Shown: positions 23,336-31,681, counted from the stretch's first letter. The stretch is DNA of 34,509 nucleotides from CALGFH01 sp036003705 (GCA_036003705.1 DASYSE010000059.1:1-34509), one strand, 5' to 3'. Made by a program: numbers and translations. The notes: generated from the sequence alone by a model not told the origin.

Positions 23336-24331
23336 GTGGAGGTTCGCTGGATCGCGGGCACCGGAGCCCTGGCGCTGCCGGTGGGTGAGGTCCGGGAGGT
23401 CGCCTCCCGGCAGGACGGCGTCGTCTGGGTCGACTTGGACCACCGCGACAAGCAGGGGATGACGCTGCTCACCGACCTGATCAGGGTCCAGCCGACGGAC
23501 CTGCAGGAGTGCTTCACCCGCACGCCCGTCCCCAAGCTGCACGTGTACGCCGACCACCTGTTCAGCGCCATCAACGGGCTGGCCAGAGGGACCGACGGCC
23601 AGCTGCATTTCCAGCCGCTGAAGATCTTCTTCAACCTCCGTCTGCTCGTCACGGTGCTCGGGCCGACCCATGATGCGCTCACCGGGGAGGCGGCCCACCG
23701 GGAGCTGACCGTGATCCGCAGGCGGCTGGACACCGACGGCTTCCGCCCGGTGTCGGCCATCGAGGTCGTCTCGGCCATCCGTGTCGAGATGCTGCGCGTC
23801 CAGGAGGAGCTGGTCGGCTCGGCGGCAACGCGCATCGCCCAGCTCGAGCAGAACGTCATGCACGCCGACCCGGTCAAGGCCGAGTCGCTGCTCCACGAGC
23901 TGTTCGCGCTGCGTCACGACCTGCAGACGATCCGCACCAACGCCGCCCAGACCCAGGAGTCCTACGTCCACCTGATCGAGACCCTCGGGTCCCAGGAGGG
24001 GCTCATGTCGGTGGACGTCCGCCGCGTGCAAGAGCTGCGTCAGGGCTTCAGCCATCTGCAGAACACCGCCGACCTGGAGCGCGAGTACCTCCAGGAGGTG
24101 CTCGACCTGTTCCAGACCCGGGTCTCGACCGAGCTGAACCGCTTCGTCCGCAAGATCACCGCCTGGGGGTCCATCGGGATCGCCTGGACGGTCATCGCCG
24201 GCATCTACGGCATGAACTTCGCCAACATGCCGGAGCTCGACTGGAGGTTCGGCTACCCGTGGGCCATCGGGCTGATGGCCCTGGTCGGCCTCGTGCTGGC
24301 CACCATGTTCCGCCGCCGCGGCTGGATGTGA
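23336..24331 (+). CDS. corA: CorA-type magnesium/cobalt transporter
   Basis: A 331-residue CorA family channel protein for divalent cations (Mg2+, Co2+, Ni2+). The N-terminal cytoplasmic part begins VRWIAGTGALALPVGEVREV and includes WVDLDHRDKQGMTLLTDLIRVQPTDLQECFTRTPVPKLHVYADHLF. A long helical stalk follows (about 150-265). Two C-terminal membrane helices flank the signature YGMNF at 291-295, and the chain ends with a basic FRRRGWM. Start GTG at 23336 has AGGAGG just upstream. It follows the receiver-only regulator by 57 bp. The family and the pore motif are certain; the preferred ion cannot be read from sequence. Confidence 0.93.
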   Translation: MEVRWIAGTGALALPVGEVREVASRQDGVVWVDLDHRDKQGMTLLTDLIRVQPTDLQECFTRTPVPKLHVYADHLFSAINGLARGTDGQLHFQPLKIFFNLRLLVTVLGPTHDALTGEAAHRELTVIRRRLDTDGFRPVSAIEVVSAIRVEMLRVQEELVGSAATRIAQLEQNVMHADPVKAESLLHELFALRHDLQTIRTNAAQTQESYVHLIETLGSQEGLMSVDVRRVQELRQGFSHLQNTADLEREYLQEVLDLFQTRVSTELNRFVRKITAWGSIGIAWTVIAGIYGMNFANMPELDWRFGYPWAIGLMALVGLVLATMFRRRGWM

Positions 24332-24491
24332 GCGCCGCCCGACGCATCGGGCTGGGCCCCGCTCTGTGCTCGAGGCCATCCTCAGAGGTCGTCCTGGGCC
24401 GATCACGCCGGCGGCGGCCACTCGGCCGTGCGGTCAGCCGGCGGATCGCAGCCTGGAGCGGATGGTCTGCCGCTTGGGAGCGCCGACCGGC

Positions 24492-24710
24492 TCAGGCAGT
24501 TGGCTCCTGCCGGAGCTCGTCGACGAGCTCTCGGATCTCGACCTCCGGGTAACGGCGGTGCCCACCCAGTGTCCGCATGAACGGCAGTTTGCCTTCCTTG
24601 GCCCAGCGAGACACCGTCTTGGGTGAGACCGACAGCAGGTCGGCCACCTCGCCGGTCCGAAGATAGCTGGGCGGCTCGACACCGGTGTTGCCCTTGCGCT
24701 GCGCTGCCAC
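24492..24710 (-). CDS. BldC-like MerR-type helix-turn-helix regulator
   Basis: A 72-residue DNA-binding protein closely resembling actinobacterial BldC. The winged HTH covers about 17-55: YLRTGEVADLLSVSPKTVSRWAKEGKLPFMRTLGGHRRY. BldC controls development in Streptomyces by binding AT-rich direct repeats; here the target is unknown. The GTG at 24710 is preceded by GAGAGGGG and is the likely start; a TTG at 24728 would add six residues. It is a stand-alone gene with no recombinase beside it, so an excisionase role, the other common use of this fold, is less likely. Its end lies 160 bp from the end of corA on the other strand. Confidence 0.85.
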   Translation of the reverse strand: MAAQRKGNTGVEPPSYLRTGEVADLLSVSPKTVSRWAKEGKLPFMRTLGGHRRYPEVEIRELVDELRQEPTA

Positions 24711-24937
24711 CGCGTCCCCTCTCTCCAACCCGGAAGCAGGACTGCCCTACCAAGGTCCCGAATCGGACCGGCCGGGTGTCCTTGCGGACCTGCGGCGGAG
24801 ACGGTGCGTCGATCACCCTGCTGGTGTGGCGCGAACCCAACGATTATCAAGTCCAGTCCCAGCGGCCACCATAGCCAGATTGGACTGCTTCAGCGCATCT
24901 GCTACGTAGTGCCACGGCCGTCATGCTGCGTCCCTGA

Positions 24938-25102
24938 GGGAGCAACTCCACCACGGAAGACCTTGCCGCAGCCGGGGAGCTGATCGCGTCGGAGGCCCTG
25001 GCCGATCCGTCGCCGGCCGAACGGGTGTCGGTACAGGAGGGCCGCACGTCGACCTCCGACGGGCCGTTCCGTCTCCTGGAGCGGCAAGCCGTGGCCGGGG
25101 TC
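24938..25102 (+). pseudogene. Remnant of a DGPF/YCII-domain protein
   Basis: After a stop at 24935-24937, this frame reads TTEDLAAAGELIASEALADP followed by SPAERVSVQEGRTSTSDGPF and RLLERQAVAGV. The order 'AAGEL..SEALADPSPA..V..QEGR...DGPF....E..AG' is the core of YCII-related (DGPF) proteins, small companions often found with ECF sigma factors. The N-terminal strand with the usual start and the C-terminal half are missing, and the frame then runs into antisense of the propeller gene. The remnant indicates gene decay. It lies in a 398-bp stretch between the BldC-like and propeller genes, where I see no intact gene. Confidence 0.55.
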
Positions 25103-25108
25103 AGAGCG

Positions 25109-26209
25109 TCACGGCAGGGCTGTGAGCACCGAAGCCGCACTGCACGGGAAGCGGTCGGGATCGAGTCGGTACACCAACGACCCGCGGCGACCGGCGGCCC
25201 AAACGGCGCCGCCGCCAACGGCCAGTTCCCCCAGAGCGGGCAGCCCGGTCACGCCTGAGGGGCTCGCGCCCGGCTCGATGCACTCCAGCGCCCCTCCAGC
25301 AGCGTCCCGTTCCGCAATCCAGACAGCTCCGACGCCGGCCGCCATGCCAGTCGGCAGGCCGCTCGGAACGATCTCCCGCACACGGCCGGTAGCAGCGTCG
25401 ATCCGGGCCACAGCACCAGCCTTCTCGAAGCTCGGATCCGTCGACGGACCGCCGACCCAGATCGCCCCGCCGTCGGCAGCCACCCGATCGGCTTGGACAT
25501 CGAGCCGAATCCTCCTCAGCAGCCGGTTGGTGGCCGCGTCGATCCGCGCCAGCCCGTGGCCGCCCTCGGCGACCCAGACGCTGCGGCCGGCGACCGCGAT
25601 GCCCGCGAGACCCTGACGCGGGAGCTGGATCACCGCGACCACGCGGTTGCTCGCCCGATCGACACGTGCGACCGCACCGCGACCGGTGGCAACCCATCCG
25701 GCACCCGCGCCGACCGCCACCAGCGACGGCAGGAAGCGGCGATCGCCAGGCGCGAACTGGAACGGCAACGCACCGAGCTTGATCCTGGCAACGACCCGGC
25801 CGGTCCGGGCGTCAAGCCGCACCACCTCGTCGGTGTCGGGATGCACCACCCAGATCGTCCCTGCATCAACCGCCAGCCCAGCCGGGTTCCGGCCGCCGGC
25901 CTGGAACCGGGCGACGACTCGGTTGGAGCGCGGATCGATCCGCACGATCTCGCGGTCTCGCCACGCGCCGACCCACAGGCTGCCGGCGCCGAACACCAGT
26001 GGGCCACCGCCGTGGCCGACCTCGATCCGCGCCGTCACCCAGCGCTCTGGCAGGGTGGAACGCTGGGGAGGCGCCCGGGTCGTTGCGGGCGTCGGCGCCG
26101 GCCGGGACGCAGGCTCGTCGAGGCTGGTGACGCGCCCCACCACGGCGAGCACCGTGACCACGCCGAGCAGGGCTGCACCGACTCGCAGCCCGTCACGCCG
26201 TGAGGACAT
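25109..26209 (-). CDS. Membrane-anchored YVTN/Vgb-type beta-propeller protein
   Basis: A 366-residue protein with a short basic N-terminus (MSSRRDGLR), one membrane segment (VGAALLGVVTVLAVVGRV) and a Pro/Thr-rich linker. A repetitive propeller follows. Blades recur about every 40-45 residues with the pattern 'GxGSLWVGxxxDREIVRIDPRSNRVVARFQAG': for example GTIWVVHPDTDEVVRLDARTGRVVARIKLG, GRSVWVAEGGHGLARIDAATNRLLRRIRL and GAIWVGGPS. These resemble virginiamycin B lyase-like or YVTN repeat proteins, but the lyase active-site residues cannot be assigned, so a binding role is safer. GAGGT 7 nt before the ATG at 26209 supports this start. The frame stays open to 26374, but that part looks non-coding. 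Confidence 0.78.
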   Translation of the reverse strand: MSSRRDGLRVGAALLGVVTVLAVVGRVTSLDEPASRPAPTPATTRAPPQRSTLPERWVTARIEVGHGGGPLVFGAGSLWVGAWRDREIVRIDPRSNRVVARFQAGGRNPAGLAVDAGTIWVVHPDTDEVVRLDARTGRVVARIKLGALPFQFAPGDRRFLPSLVAVGAGAGWVATGRGAVARVDRASNRVVAVIQLPRQGLAGIAVAGRSVWVAEGGHGLARIDAATNRLLRRIRLDVQADRVAADGGAIWVGGPSTDPSFEKAGAVARIDAATGRVREIVPSGLPTGMAAGVGAVWIAERDAAGGALECIEPGASPSGVTGLPALGELAVGGGAVWAAGRRGSLVYRLDPDRFPCSAASVLTALP

Positions 26210-26552
26210 GGGATAGACCTCGCCCGTTTCCAGCCTGCGAAGGCATGGGCTGCACGCATCCAGAGGCCGAGCCGCCTCACCGCTTCCTACAGGGCCATCG
26301 TAGCCGCTTCGCCCACCCGGAGCCGGTCGAACCCTGGAATGCGCACGCGCAGCTCGAACGGCGCGCAACCCCACGTCTGGAACACCCAGCGGCCGCCAGC
26401 GGGTCTGTGACCATCACCGCACCCGGCAGCAGCACCCGAGTCCGAGTCCGGTTGTGGGATCTCCGCTTGGTCGAGGTCGACGAAGCTTGGGTGGTCGAGG
26501 GTGGCGGCGTAGCGCTCAGGCGGCCTTCATCCGCGGGTTCCAGCGCATCCCC
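26210..26552. other. Intergenic stretch without an identifiable gene
   Basis: 343 bp between the propeller gene start (-) and the end of the acetyltransferase gene (-). The plus strand holds a short open stretch with some G/C third-position bias around 26405-26520, but it has no start, ribosome binding site or family match. I see no RNA gene or strong hairpin. Confidence 0.4.
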
Positions 26553-27107
26553 TCACCTCGCGGTGATGGGGCGCTCCATGACGACCCCCTCGATCGACAC
26601 CCCGTCAGGCATCATCAACGGGACGCGCTCCACCTCGCGAAACCCGAACGCACGGTACAGCGGCTCGCCGGGCAGCGTCGCCAGCAACACCAGCGAGCCG
26701 AACCCCTCGGCACGGGCGGCGCGCTCGCAGGCCGCGAGGATCGCCCGACCCAGCCCGCGCCGGGTCCAGTCACCACGCACGAACATGGCCCGCACCCGCG
26801 CCGCCTCGGTCCCAGGGTCCAGCAGCCGGGCGTCATCGTGGCGGTCGCCGGACCCGGTGTACAGCTTGGCCCGCCGGCTCCAGCCGCCACAGGCCACGAT
26901 CTCCCCATCGGCCTGGTGCACGAGGTAGGTGCCGTCTTCGATGAGCTGCATATCCAGATGCCCGATGTGCACCGCGGCGCTGGCGGTCTGCTGCTGATCA
27001 TAGAAATGGGGAAACAGCTCCAGCACCGAGGCCCGCATCAGCTGCGAGATCTGCGGCGCATCGGAGGCCAGCGCGATCCGCTGTGGCGGCAGCCCAGGCG
27101 TGCTCAC
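26553..27107 (-). CDS. GNAT family N-acetyltransferase
   Basis: A 184-residue GNAT enzyme that would move an acetyl group from acetyl-CoA to an amine. The core runs from a first helix (ASDAPQISQLMRASVLELFPHFYDQQQTASA) through GTYLVHQADGEIVACGGWSRR to the acetyl-CoA site VRAMFVRGDWTRRGLGRAILAACERAARAEG, which carries the R/Q-x-x-G-x-G/A motif (RRGLGR). LVLLATLPGEPLYRAFGF follows, and the C-terminus is VPLMMPDGVSIEGVVMERPI. The LATLPGEPLYRAFGF pattern is common in small-molecule acetyltransferases. GTG 27107 gives a normal-length protein; the frame is open to 27197. No strong ribosome binding site was found. Substrate is unknown. Confidence 0.85.
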   Translation of the reverse strand: MSTPGLPPQRIALASDAPQISQLMRASVLELFPHFYDQQQTASAAVHIGHLDMQLIEDGTYLVHQADGEIVACGGWSRRAKLYTGSGDRHDDARLLDPGTEAARVRAMFVRGDWTRRGLGRAILAACERAARAEGFGSLVLLATLPGEPLYRAFGFREVERVPLMMPDGVSIEGVVMERPITAR

Positions 27108-27495
27108 CGACCCAGCCGGGTGTCGTGGACGCTGCTGCTGGTCACGGTCATCCCCCCCTCGCAGCGGGAGTCTCCCAGTCCGCGGCGCCCAGGGCAACCG
27201 ACCGCCGGGGTCGTGTCGGGCTGCCTTCCAACCCCGACCACCAGCTCCATAGCCTGGTGCTCTGCGTCGGACCGGTCGGTTCCAGACCGATCTGCCCTAC
27301 TCAGGTTGAGTGCCTCGTCGATCCCATCGGAGCGAGACGGGTCCCGTGCGGGGTCGAGAGTGAGGGCCGGCGTTGTCGAAGCAAGGGTTGTGCGGCATTA
27401 GGATCGAACCGTGTCCCGTAACGGTGCCGGGACGAGCTCGGGCGATAGTGGTGAGGACCGCGAGACCGAACGGCACACCGACAAGTGAGGGCTCC

Positions 27496-28719
27496 TTGAC
27501 CGGGGCGCGTGATGAGCAGCAGGGTCGGGACGATGGCCGCAGGCTGGTGAGGCGGCGCGTCGTCGGCTGGCTTGCCTGGGCGCTGTGGGCACTGGCGATG
27601 GCCATGTTCGGGCTTGCGGTCGCGCTGATGCTGCGGAACCGGCCGGTCAGCCATGACGGCTTCCTTCAGGCGTTCTTGGTGCCTGGCTTCGCGACCGTCG
27701 GGGCAGTCGTGGCCGCACGGCGGCGCAACACGATCGGCTGGCTGTTTCTTGGCGTGGCCGTGGTCGCCGCGATCGGCGCCTTCAGCGCCGAGTACGCCGT
27801 TCGTGCTCTGGTGGCCGCGCCCGGGTCGCTGCCGGCGGGGAGGTTCGCCGCATGGCTGACAACCTGGGTGTTCACCGTGAACTTCCCCGCCTTGGGGCTG
27901 CTGCTGGTGCTGTTCCCAGACGGCCGGCCTCCGTCGCGGCGCTGGCGGCTGGTCGCCTGGGGACTGTGGCTGTCGCTTGGCGCATGGGCGTTGTGGTTGA
28001 TGCTGCGTCCCCAGCCGATCGACCTGGCTGGCCGCATGGTCGCCAACCCGTTTGGGATCCAGGCCCTGCATCTGCCGGACTTGGTGGGAACGTCGCTCGC
28101 GGCGCTGAACTTCATCGTGGTGGTCGCCACACTGTTCGCGGCGGCGTTCGCCCCGTTTTGGCGGCGACGCCGGGCCGGAGCCGTGGAGCGTCAGCAGCTC
28201 AAATGGCTGGCGTTCATCACAGTGGGCGTGCCAGTGAGCTTCGTGGTGTCGGCCGCGTTGCTGACGGTGCTGCCGGCCCTCTCCAGCGTGGTGCTCCTCG
28301 TCATGCTGGCGCTGGTGACCGGCGGCATCCCGGTGGCGGTCGGGCTGGCGGTGCTTCGCTATCGCCTGTACGACCTCGACCGGCTCATCACCCGAGCGCT
28401 GGTCTACGGAACGCTGACGGTGTTGCTTGGCCTTGCCTACGCGCTGGGCACCGTCGGGCTCGGCCAGGTGCTGGGCCGGGACCAGTCGAGTGTCGCGGTC
28501 GCTGGGATGACGTTGGCCTGTGCAGCGGTGTTCCAGCCAGCCCGGCGTCGCGTGCAGCACCTGGTGGACCGACGCTTCAACCGGCGCCGCTACGACGCGG
28601 CCAAGACCATCCAGGCGTTCTCCATCCGCCTGCGCGACCAGCTCGACCTCGAACCTATCTCGGCCGAGCTCCTCGCGGTCGTTGACCAGACCATGGAGCC
28701 AACTCAGGTCTCGCAGTGA
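27496..28719 (+). CDS. Multi-spanning membrane protein resembling the sensor part of 7TM histidine kinases, without kinase domain
   Basis: A 407-residue protein if started at TTG 27496 (GAGGG just upstream). A GTG at 27547 is the alternative, and the frame is open to 27373. About nine hydrophobic segments are visible, beginning VVGWLAWALWALAMAMFGLAVALML, then GFATVGAVVAARRRNTIGWLFLGVAVVAAIGAFSAEYAVRAL and FTVNFPALGLLLVLFPDGRPPSRRWR. A cytoplasmic tail has the characteristic RYRLYDLDRLITRALVYGTLTVLLG and FQPARRRVQHLVDRRFNRRRYDAAKTIQAFSIRLRDQLDLEPISAELLAVVDQTMEPTQVS. This layout is shared by many actinobacterial membrane sensors, some joined to kinases. Here it stops right after EPTQVSQ, where relatives usually read VSLWLR, so a recent TGA may have trimmed the end. 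No partner kinase lies next to it. Confidence 0.72.
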   Translation: MTGARDEQQGRDDGRRLVRRRVVGWLAWALWALAMAMFGLAVALMLRNRPVSHDGFLQAFLVPGFATVGAVVAARRRNTIGWLFLGVAVVAAIGAFSAEYAVRALVAAPGSLPAGRFAAWLTTWVFTVNFPALGLLLVLFPDGRPPSRRWRLVAWGLWLSLGAWALWLMLRPQPIDLAGRMVANPFGIQALHLPDLVGTSLAALNFIVVVATLFAAAFAPFWRRRRAGAVERQQLKWLAFITVGVPVSFVVSAALLTVLPALSSVVLLVMLALVTGGIPVAVGLAVLRYRLYDLDRLITRALVYGTLTVLLGLAYALGTVGLGQVLGRDQSSVAVAGMTLACAAVFQPARRRVQHLVDRRFNRRRYDAAKTIQAFSIRLRDQLDLEPISAELLAVVDQTMEPTQVSQ

Positions 28720-28954
28720 GCCACGGCCTACTCCTTGGGCCTACTGAATACCGCAATCCGCGCGCAGGCCTGCCAACCATGCTGCTCGACTGTCAAACAC
28801 CTCAGCGACGGGCCACCAGCTCGGCCAGGGCTGGAAATCTCTGGTGGCATGCCACGTGCCGAAGCGGGGCGGGGCGCACCTGCGGGGTGCGGGGGAGCAC
28901 AGCAGCCAACGCTCGGTAGCCATTGCGTACGATGCGTCGACGAAGGAGGCCAGG

Positions 28955-29206
28955 ATGTCGAAGACGTCCGCGTTCAGGACGTTGTCCATCGTCTGCCTCG
29001 CTGTGGCGATCGGTGGGCTCCTCGTCGGGTCTGGCGGTCTCGGGCTTGTCCTGGCGGCCGGAGCGATCATCGTGGCGGCGATCGCGTTCGTCGTGAGCCG
29101 GGTCCTTCGCCCGGGAGATAGCGATCCCGCGGCGCGAACGCCTGACGCACCGAGCATGATGAGCGAGTCGAGGATGATTCTCGGTGGACCGTTACGCTGG
29201 CGGTAG
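28955..29206 (+). CDS. Small membrane protein with two predicted transmembrane helices
   Basis: An 83-residue protein of unknown family. AAGGAGG (28943-28949) sits 5 nt before the ATG, the strongest ribosome binding site in this region, so translation is likely. The chain starts MSKTSAFRTL and has a hydrophobic hairpin about 9-52 (LSIVCLAVAIGGLLV, then LGLVLAAGAIIVAAIAFVVS). It ends with a charged, flexible tail (VLRPGDSDPAARTPDAP and MMSESRM). Its stop is TAG at 29204-29206. The downstream membrane ORF continues in exactly the same frame, so the two may be parts of one ancestral gene. Confidence 0.6.
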   Translation: MSKTSAFRTLSIVCLAVAIGGLLVGSGGLGLVLAAGAIIVAAIAFVVSRVLRPGDSDPAARTPDAPSMMSESRMILGGPLRWR

Positions 29207-29245
29207 TGGGTATCGGCCTCGGCCTGCCGAGCGCCCTTTCTGATA

Positions 29246-29461
29246 GTGCTCTGGATCGCGTCCGTCGCTACGTTCCTCGAGTCGATCGGCGCCGCCGGAT
29301 ACGACATGTTCAACGCTGGCCACCGTCTCGAGTGGCTGACCGCGCTCCATGGAATTGCGACGCCCATCGCCGGTTTCGGAATCCTGTTGCTTCCGCTGTC
29401 TGTCGGGGTCCTGGCGGTCGCGCTTGTTGGGCGGCTGGTGACTCGCCGGCGAGGGGCATAG
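29246..29461 (+). CDS. Small membrane ORF in frame with the preceding gene
   Basis: A 71-residue frame with coding-like codon use, starting at GTG 29246. It has two hydrophobic segments: the first around LWIASVATFLESIGA, the second ATPIAGFGILLLPLSVGVLAVALVGRLV. Between them lies a polar stretch, GYDMFNAGHRLEWLTALHG. It has no ribosome binding site of its own. Reading back in frame gives RAPFLIVLWIAS, which extends the first helix and reaches the TAG (29204-29206) of the upstream gene without another stop. It may be translated by re-initiation, or the pair may be a split or degenerated gene. No family is recognised. Confidence 0.45.
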   Translation: MLWIASVATFLESIGAAGYDMFNAGHRLEWLTALHGIATPIAGFGILLLPLSVGVLAVALVGRLVTRRRGA

Positions 29462-30749
29462 AGCTCCCGACTCTGGACGCCGACCAGTTCCTCGAGGATC
29501 CGTGCGATTCTCCTTGACGCCTCGATCGGCGGCGCTCGGCGACCGGCGCCGGGCGGTTGGCTTGTTCCCGAGCGACATGGTCCTGCCGGTAGCCACCAAG
29601 CCACCTGTACGCCCAGATGCACCAGGAGCGAACGGCTCGGTCATGTGGTTCACAGACTGTCAACCACCACGAGCCAAACCACCCAGATCATCGCAGTCCC
29701 GATCGGAACTGCCCAGACAGCCGCGCCCCTCGGGGGCCGCCGCCCTTGACCTGGAGGCCGTCACGGCGCTCGCGGATCACGGTTGCTTCCCTCGCTGGTC
29801 ATGCCCTCTGCGACCAGAAGAACGACCAGGGAATGACCGCGCAGCAAGCAAAGCAATCAACCCAGGCTGCTGACCTGGGCTCCTGGGTGGGGCTGGCAGG
29901 CCTCGAACCTGCGACCGAGCGATTATGAGTCGGTTCCCAGTCGTCCATCGGATGGTGCTAGGTGCCGTCCTCGCAGGTCAGGTCTGGTGCGCGGTCCAGC
30001 TGATCTCGTCTTGTCGCGCCGAGTAAGCCCAGGTGGAATGACTGCGAGAATGACCGCTGCCGATCCTCCAAAGCACCAGATCCGTAGGCTGGTGCTCAGC
30101 GTCCACGGCGTTATCTGGAGTGCTGTTTGTGCTGGTCAGGTCGAGGGTCGAGTCCAGCCAGTGCCAGATAATCCATCTGGTGACGCCTGGTGGACTGCCA
30201 CGCGGACTACCACGAGCGCGGACAGCACTACGGGGCCGCAGGCTCTTCGAGCAGCGGTGACAACATGGCGGTCAGAACCATGGCGCCACCCGCACTGAGG
30301 ACCGCCAGGACCCGCGCCAAGTCACGGGCTCGGGGCAGTGGGTCGGTCTGGCCTCGCGATGATGGGCCACACGTCGCACTTGCAAGCCCAGAACCTTCCC
30401 ACACGGAATCGGATGGCAAGACAAGCAAGCTCTCACAGGAACAAGCAGCTGCCACCTTGGGGTTGGCCCATGATCCGGCTGGCGAAGGTAGGGCCGGCTG
30501 ACGGGTCTATGTCCGGCTGAGCTTGCTGACCTCTCCTGGACGAACTCTGTGGCGACCTGGAGGACGCTCGTGCCGCCTGCCTCTGGGGGTCGGGGACGCC
30601 GGTCGACTCTTGGTGCTCGTGGCGCTGGCCTGCGTGCGATGCGCAGACGACATGATCGGGTTGCTCAGGCAGGCTCGGCGGGTAGGCCGTGCGGCTATCA
30701 TCCCGATTGGTCGACCGCTGCCCTGTCGATCCTCGGGGCTGGGCTCTGG
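29462..30749. other. Long non-coding stretch with a tRNA fragment
   Basis: About 1.3 kb with no convincing gene on either strand. It contains the 3' tRNA-Met fragment at 29884-29935. It also holds two small inverted repeats: GTGGTT/AACCAC at 29645-29667 with an 11-nt loop, and CCAGAT-AATCC-ATCTGG at 30164-30180. Short open frames (for example plus 30190-30501) lack ribosome binding sites and family features. The make-up suggests decayed accessory DNA rather than a regulatory region. Confidence 0.5.
29884..29935 (-). pseudogene. 3' fragment of a tRNA-Met(CAT) gene, candidate integration scar
   Basis: On the minus strand, the sequence from the anticodon arm onward looks like an elongator tRNA-Met. 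It has an ACTCATAATC anticodon loop with CAT at 29927-29925, variable loop, and a perfect T arm GCAGG-TTCGAGG-CCTGC (29913-29897). The 3' acceptor strand CAGCCCC is followed by A and an imperfect CCA (CCCA). One mismatch weakens the anticodon stem. The matching 5' half (expected acceptor GGGGCTG and a D arm) is absent upstream, so the gene cannot fold into a tRNA. A 3'-terminal fragment is what tyrosine-recombinase elements leave when they integrate at tRNA genes. Confidence 0.65.
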
Positions 30750-30950
30750 TCAGCGGGTGAGGAAATGCACGCCCAGCCAGGCCCACGCCGTCATCACCCC
30801 GATCCGGCCTGAGCGGGTGCGCATGACTTGGCGGAGCACGGCTCCCAAGGATGGGACGGGCGAGCCGGGGTGGCGGCTGGACAGCTCGAGTGTGACCCCG
30901 CAGCCTGTGATCAGCAGGTATCCCACGATGGTGATCGCTCGACTGGTCAT
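30750..30950 (-). CDS. Small DUF6186-like membrane protein
   Basis: A 66-residue protein starting MTSRAITIVGYLLITGCGVTLE. One helix is followed by LSSRHPGSPVPSLGAVLRQVMRTRSGRIGVMTAWAWLGVHFLTR, which contains a second helix. The 'LE..SRRPGS.VP.LG.VL..VMRTR.GR.GV....WLG.HF' pattern is the one I associate with the DUF6186 family of actinobacterial small proteins, whose function is unknown. Its ATG overlaps the stop of the upstream membrane gene (ATGA, 30947-30950), so the two are translationally coupled and probably form a membrane pair. Confidence 0.75.
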   Translation of the reverse strand: MTSRAITIVGYLLITGCGVTLELSSRHPGSPVPSLGAVLRQVMRTRSGRIGVMTAWAWLGVHFLTR

Positions 30951-31681
30951 TGGCGCACCAGGAGCCACCCGAGCGCCAGCCATACCGCGAACCCGACCGA
31001 GCGGCCGAGGTGCGACCCGAGCACGGGATCCAGCAGGACGCTGATGGTCGGATGCGCGGGTGAATCGATCGTGAGCGCAGGCTGCAGGAGCAGGGCGCCC
31101 AGTTCCCACAGGGCCAGCACGACGAAGACCGCCGCCCACGCCGCTGCCCCGCTGGCGTGGATGGGCGCTGCCTCGACTGATGGCGTGGGCGGGGTGCGCC
31201 AGGCGCTCAGCACCCCAACCAGCCCAGGGCCGGCGACGGCCACCAATGCCGGCCACGAGAACCGGGCGAGCCCCCCGGCGGCTACGGCATACAGCAACCC
31301 CGCGATCACCCATGCTCGAGTGGGGCGAGCCGGTACCAACCGGCCGACCCGTGCCTGCCCGGGCCGACTGGCGGCGTCGGCGTCCGCCGCGGAGGCGAGC
31401 CAGACCCCGGCAACCGTCCCACGGGGATCGGGCTCGCCGGCGGGTTCGCCATCCGCGGGCGGCCCTCGACGGATCCGGTCCCAGCTCAGCGCCGCCGCCA
31501 CCGTCAGCAGGACCAGGCAGTCCACTAGCGGATCACCGGCAAGGATCTCCGCGACACCCGCGAGCAGGAAGATCACGATCACCGGATCGCGCAGCACCGT
31601 CGCGACGGCCCGACCAGACGGAGCAAGCCAGCCCATAGGCCGACGTGGCTTCCCCGACCACCTCGCGCCATGCCTAGCCAT
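30947..31681 (-). CDS. Hypothetical multi-spanning membrane protein, partner of the DUF6186-like gene
   Basis: A 244-residue protein of no recognised family. It begins MARHGARWSGKPRRP, has a helix pair around DPVIVIFLLAGVAEILAGDPLVDCLVLLTVAAAL, and then a long acidic cytoplasmic or exterior loop (RRGPPADGEPAGEPDPRGT to RPGQARVGRL). Further helices are AWVIAGLLYAVAAG, LVAVAGPGLVGVL, AAWAAVFVVLALWELGALLLQ and SVGFAVWLALGWLLV. The penultimate loop SPAHPTISVLLDPVLGSHLGRS is well suited to face outside. GAGGA 7 nt upstream supports ATG 31681. It overlaps the DUF6186-like gene by four bases. No catalytic motif is visible. Confidence 0.68.
   Translation of the reverse strand: MARHGARWSGKPRRPMGWLAPSGRAVATVLRDPVIVIFLLAGVAEILAGDPLVDCLVLLTVAAALSWDRIRRGPPADGEPAGEPDPRGTVAGVWLASAADADAASRPGQARVGRLVPARPTRAWVIAGLLYAVAAGGLARFSWPALVAVAGPGLVGVLSAWRTPPTPSVEAAPIHASGAAAWAAVFVVLALWELGALLLQPALTIDSPAHPTISVLLDPVLGSHLGRSVGFAVWLALGWLLVRQ

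Noticed and set aside
14780..29206. Reassignment of TAG (for example as pyrrolysine) in view of two in-frame amber codons
   Set aside because: TAG ends many normal genes here (mtnA, permease 2, the peptide gene, the ferredoxin-like gene), so it is an ordinary stop codon. The two cases are better explained by broken or adjacent ORFs.
30190..30501. A 103-codon plus-strand frame with some coding-like codons
   Set aside because: No ribosome binding site, no family features, and the composition becomes irregular after about 25 codons.
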